The notes under the pieces are model-generated. The model had not been told where the DNA came from. It was given only the letters and a program-made list of their open reading frames with translations, and did not search any database. The translations under genes were made by a program, and so were the position numbers. A stretch of DNA of 40,114 nt. It comes from an uncultured Prevotella sp. (GTDB lineage Bacteria; Bacteroidota; Bacteroidia; Bacteroidales; Bacteroidaceae). The stretch covers positions 1-40,114 of the forward strand of contig CAMVAI010000024.1 in the NCBI GenBank assembly GCA_947165435.1, given 5' to 3'. The first letter of the stretch is position 1; each line of letters starts with the position of its first letter. This document shows, piece after piece, positions 37,680 through 40,114 of this stretch.

Positions 37680-38075
37680 TTACTTCGTCTTCAGCAGGTC
37701 GCGAATCTCGGCCAGCAGCTCTTCCTGCGTAGGTCCGGCCGGAGCAGCAGGAGCCTCGGGCTCTTCCTTCTTGCGGTTCAGCTTGTTGATGCCTTTCAGC
37801 ATGAGGAAGATACAGAAGGCGACAATGAGGAAATCGACAATGTTCTGGATGAACTGTCCGTACTTCAGCACGGCAGCTCCCTCGCCCTCGCCAATCTGGA
37901 AGACCAGCGCGGTGAAATCCACATTGCCGGTAATCATGCCTACGCAGGGCATGAGGATGTCGTCAACCAGGCTCGACACAATCTTTCCGAACGCACCGCC
38001 GATGATGACACCGACAGCCATGTCCATCACGTTGCCCTTCATGGCAAACTCTTTGAATTCACTGATAAATCCCAT
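37680..38075 (-). CDS. mscL: Large-conductance mechanosensitive channel
   Basis: This 131-residue inner-membrane channel opens under osmotic shock to release solutes. It matches MscL throughout: [24 protein letters not shown] at 7-30 is the amphipathic start and first membrane helix. The periplasmic loop spans about 46-70. The second helix [16 protein letters not shown] lies at about 75-95. The C-terminal bundle [12 protein letters not shown]...L-L-A-E-I-R-D-L-L closes it. Length is normal. It is a single gene; no clear -7 box was found in front of it. Confidence 0.97.
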   Translation of the reverse strand: MGFISEFKEFAMKGNVMDMAVGVIIGGAFGKIVSSLVDDILMPCVGMITGNVDFTALVFQIGEGEGAAVLKYGQFIQNIVDFLIVAFCIFLMLKGINKLNRKKEEPEAPAAPAGPTQEELLAEIRDLLKTK

Positions 38076-38392
38076 AGTTCTTAATGTTTAATTTTTTTAT
38101 TGTATAAATGTTTGTTGTTCTCCGTCCCATGTTGCTTGCTCATTGGTTGCAGTCTGAAACATGACCGTTTTGTCATCTTTATTTTGCAATCCGGGGCTTC
38201 GCCGCTTGATTTATCTCATTTTTATAGTTTATAAACTTTTCTTTAATCATAATTAAGATTGAAATCAGATGCAAATATAGATATTTTTTTGTAACTTTGC
38301 GCCCGAAATCAGGAAAAAATGCTTGAAAAAGTCATTTTCTTGATGAAAACAAGACAGTTTTAAACCATTTTTATAAAAAAGATTTAGTAATT
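38076..38392. other. Divergent intergenic region between mscL and gapA
   Basis: About 317 bases, AT-rich towards gapA, with no coding frame. It holds the gapA promoter at 38292-38299. Nothing else could be identified, and no convincing mscL promoter. Confidence 0.55.
38292..38299 (+). promoter_or_regulatory. -7 box of gapA
   Basis: TAACTTTG followed by CGC lies 94 bases before the gapA ATG, leaving a leader of about 85 bases, long for this window. The region before it is extremely AT-rich (an A/T tract with T7), as is typical of strong promoters in the phylum. Confidence 0.7.
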
Positions 38393-39418
38393 ATGACAAA
38401 AGTAGCAATTAACGGTTTCGGCCGTATCGGTCGCCTCGCCTTCCGTCAGATGTTCGAGGCTGAGGGTTATGAGGTAGTAGCTATCAACGACTTGACCAGC
38501 CCCAAGATGCTGGCTCACCTGCTGAAGTATGACACTGCTCAGGGCGGTTTCTGCGGCAAGATTGGCGAGAACAAACACACTGTTGAGGCCACCGACAACT
38601 CTATCATCGTGGATGGCAAGGAGATTACCATCTATGCTATCCCCAACGCTGCCGAGCTGCCCTGGGGTCAGCTTGACGTTGACGTTGTGCTGGAGTGTAC
38701 CGGTTTCTACACCTCTAAGGAGAAGGCTTCTGCCCACATCAAGGCTGGTGCCAAGAAGGTTGTGATCTCTGCTCCTGCCGGCAACGACCTGCCCACCATC
38801 GTTTACAATGTGAACCACAAGACGCTGACTCCCGCCGACACCGTCATCAGCGCTGCTTCTTGCACCACCAACTGCTTGGCTCCCATGACGAAGGCTCTGA
38901 ACGACTTCGCTGCTATCCAGAGCGGTATCATGACCACCGTTCACGCTTACACTGGCGACCAGATGATTCTCGACGGTCCTCAGCGCAAGGGTGATGTGCA
39001 GCGTGCCCGTGCCGGTGCCCAGAACATCGTTCCCAACTCTACCGGTGCTGCCAAGGCTATCGGTCTGGTTATCCCCGAGCTGAACGGCAAGCTCATCGGT
39101 GCTGCCCAGCGCGTGCCGACTCCCACAGGTTCTACCACCATCCTGCACGCTGTTGTGAAGGGCGAGGTGACTGTTGAGGGTATCAACGCTGCCATGAAGG
39201 CTGCTCAGAACGAGTCGTTCGGTTACACCGAGGAGAAGCTCGTCAGCAGCGACATCATCGGCATGAAGTTCGGTTCGCTCTTCGATGCCAACCAGACCAT
39301 GGTCAGCAAGATTGGCGACGGCAACTCGCTCGTTCAGGTGGTTGCTTGGTACGACAACGAGAACTCTTACACTTCTCAGATGGTTCGCACCATCAAGTAT
39401 CTCGCCGAACTGAAATAA
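38393..39418 (+). CDS. gapA: Glyceraldehyde-3-phosphate dehydrogenase, type I
   Basis: This 341-residue glycolytic enzyme oxidises glyceraldehyde 3-phosphate with NAD and phosphate. The NAD-binding start N-G-F-G-R-I-G-R is at 7-14. The catalytic Cys157 lies in [19 protein letters not shown] near 185 contains the partner His, [18 protein letters not shown] near 203 binds phosphate, and W-Y-D-N-E-N-S-Y-T ends the fold. Codon choice (GCT, GGT, AAG, TTC) differs from neighbouring genes and fits very high expression. The stop codon lies inside the first unit of a 76-base repeat. Confidence 0.98.
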   Translation: MTKVAINGFGRIGRLAFRQMFEAEGYEVVAINDLTSPKMLAHLLKYDTAQGGFCGKIGENKHTVEATDNSIIVDGKEITIYAIPNAAELPWGQLDVDVVLECTGFYTSKEKASAHIKAGAKKVVISAPAGNDLPTIVYNVNHKTLTPADTVISAASCTTNCLAPMTKALNDFAAIQSGIMTTVHAYTGDQMILDGPQRKGDVQRARAGAQNIVPNSTGAAKAIGLVIPELNGKLIGAAQRVPTPTGSTTILHAVVKGEVTVEGINAAMKAAQNESFGYTEEKLVSSDIIGMKFGSLFDANQTMVSKIGDGNSLVQVVAWYDNENSYTSQMVRTIKYLAELK

Positions 39419-39636
39419 GCAGCGAGCGCAGACGAAAGCGGAGCTTTCAGTATGCCGAGTCGCGTTTTTCACTCGACGAAGTCAACTGAAATAAGCAGCG
39501 AGCGCAGACGAAAGCGGAGCTTTCAGTATGCCGAGTCGCGTTTTTCACTCGACGAAGTCAACTGAAATAAGCAGCGAGTGCAGACGAAAGCGGAGCTTTC
39601 AGTATGCCGAGTCGCGTTTCCAGTCGACGAAGTCAA
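39410..39636 (+). repeat. 76-base tandem repeat, three copies, starting in the last codons of gapA
   Basis: Copies begin at 39410, 39486 and 39562. The first two are identical; the third differs at one early base and in the second hairpin and is 75 bases long. Each copy starts CTGAAATAAGCAGCGAG, the last sense codons and stop of gapA, and contains hairpins GAAAGC/GCTTTC and CGAGT/ACTCG (the latter broken in copy 3). A fourth partial start, CTGAAATAG, follows at 39637. The gapA mRNA therefore carries a structured, triplicated 3' region. Confidence 0.97.
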
Positions 39637-39661
39637 CTGAAATAGATATAATAACCTAAAT

Positions 39662-39698
39662 AGAAGAGGGTGCTCTCATCGGGCATCCTCTTCTTTTT
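39662..39698 (+). terminator. Intrinsic terminator of gapA
   Basis: AGAAGAGGGTGC (39662-39673) pairs with GCATCCTCTTCT (39683-39694) with one G-T pair and is followed by TTTT. It lies after the repeat array, about 245 bases after the gapA stop. Confidence 0.9.
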
Positions 39699-39762
39699 CC
39701 TGACTTCGGCGATGCGTCACCAAAATGTGTGTTTTTACCTCATTTCTATTATCAATCCATTT

Positions 39763-39800
39763 GTGGAGAGGCTACTGGTTTCCGCCAGTGGCCTCTCCAC
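39763..39800. repeat. 16-base inverted repeat at the head of the 21-base array
   Basis: GTGGAGAGGCTACTGG (39763-39778) pairs with CCAGTGGCCTCTCCAC (39785-39800) with one mismatch around the loop TTTCCG. The right arm overlaps the first unit of the tandem array, so the left arm is an inverted unit. Confidence 0.9.
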
Positions 39801-39934
39801 GGAAATTAGTAGCCTCTCCACGGAAACTACTCATTGCTCCACGAAAATTAGTGGCCTCTCCACGAAAACTACTCATTGCTCCATGAAAATTACTAGCCTC
39901 TCCATGAAAATTAGTAGCCTCTCCATGAAAATTC
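39788..39934. repeat. 21-base tandem repeat, seven units, open on both strands
   Basis: Seven 21-base units built on GTAGCCTCTCCACGAAAATTA run without gaps; two units have CATTGCTCC in place of the GCCTCTCC core. Because 21 is a multiple of three, both strands stay open: plus reads L-S-T-E-I-S-S-like heptads and minus reads N-F-H-G-E-A-T / S-F-R-G-E-A-T heptads. No ribosome site or promoter was found for either frame, so no gene is called. Confidence 0.92.
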
Positions 39935-39990
39935 CAAGCATTGGGACCATCGCTTGGCCCCAAAAAATACACGGAAAAAATTATATGATC

Positions 39991-40045
39991 AATTACATGG
40001 TAATTATATGTAAAAGAAGATTAAACATGTAATTACCATGTAATT
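39991..40045. repeat. 20-base AT-rich inverted repeat
   Basis: AATTACATGGTAATTATATG (39991-40010) pairs with CATGTAATTACCATGTAATT (40026-40045) with one mismatch around a 15-base A-rich loop. Each arm is itself nearly palindromic around CATGGTAATTA. It could be a protein-binding site or a transposon-end-like sequence. Confidence 0.85.
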
Positions 40046-40060
40046 ATCCATTAATTTTTC

Positions 40061-40088
40061 AAAAATCCCCGATTTCATCGGGATTTTT
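40061..40088 (+). terminator. Terminator hairpin near the window end
   Basis: AAAAATCCCCGAT pairs with ATCGGGATTTTT around TTC with one bulged C. Its A and T tracts make it suitable for either strand. It may end a minus-strand gene that lies beyond the window. Confidence 0.75.
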
Positions 40089-40114
40089 CTGCTGTAAATC
40101 TATATATAATGCGG

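Noticed and set aside
38384..39472. 362-codon minus-strand frame opposite gapA
   Set aside because: It mirrors the strongly biased gapA codons and lacks a start signal.
39670..40032. 120-codon plus frame and 66-codon minus frame over the 21-base array
   Set aside because: Both are open only because the repeat length is a multiple of three. Neither has a promoter or ribosome site, and the plus frame begins inside the gapA terminator.
1..40114. Search by eye for tRNA, rRNA and riboswitch features
   Set aside because: No cloverleaf with a GTTC-A-A-x-C-type arm or conserved rRNA segment was recognised, and no TPP-type leader was seen near thiL.

Overview
The window reads as chromosomal DNA of a Bacteroidota member, most likely Prevotellaceae. 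The evidence is the repeated -7 promoter box TAnnTTTG about 15-80 bases before gene starts, weak ribosome binding sites, many lipoproteins with an S-C-S lipobox, a PL11-type rhamnogalacturonan lyase with a Prevotella-style C-terminal tail, and the gene order sppA-lpxK-PNP-thiL. By eye most of the window is GC-rich, while roughly the first 5 kb is clearly more AT-rich. No rRNA, tRNA or CRISPR array was recognised.

Layout. (1) 1-5,160: AT-rich accessory island. A tight run of genes holds a methylase-C-terminus/specificity-like protein with no catalytic domain, a receiver-like protein with a possible HEPN-like helical half, a GIY-YIG nuclease-like protein, a membrane-anchored protein and a secreted protein. 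A truncated DUF1016 (YhcG-type) gene, a 390-base inverted-repeat element and a promoter with a 15-codon gene stub follow. (2) 5,210-7,435: two tandem deoxynucleoside kinases and a convergent secreted protein with an Arg-rich tail. (3) 7,516-15,279: a signalling block with a serine-kinase-type anti-sigma factor, a large ABC transporter fused to its permease, a lipoprotein, a STAS anti-sigma antagonist, a RelA/SpoT-type alarmone synthetase, a LuxR regulator with a His-rich leader and degenerate receiver, and a convergent LuxR regulator with a hemerythrin domain. (4) 15,380-16,253: a graveyard of three broken pieces (KilA-N start, group II intron 3' end with maturase tail, C-terminus of a tyrosine phosphatase).

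(5) 16,306-24,164: a minus-strand operon of three large surface lipoproteins that appear to share an N-terminal module but carry different C-terminal parts: unknown plus a discoidin-like end, a secreted lipase-like hydrolase, and PI-PLC plus EEP phosphodiesterase in one chain. (6) 24,256-26,497: a 68-residue membrane protein and a membrane-bound TPR/AraC regulator. (7) 26,673-27,878: a perfect 25-base inverted repeat and a UDP-glucuronate decarboxylase. (8) 27,883-32,841: the sppA-lpxK-PNP-thiL operon with an 8-base tandem repeat, a 116-base gene overlap and a duplicated gene tail. (9) 32,949-38,075: a SulP-STAS transporter, the rhamnogalacturonan lyase and MscL. (10) 38,292-40,114: gapA followed by a 76-base triplicated 3' repeat, a terminator, a 21-base tandem array, an inverted repeat and a further terminator.

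The strongest candidates for new biology are the first-five-gene island (defence-like by composition, not shown), the shared-module lipoprotein trio, and the block joining partner-switching proteins to an alarmone synthetase and two sibling HTH regulators. All functional statements rest on reading the sequence; no database search was run.
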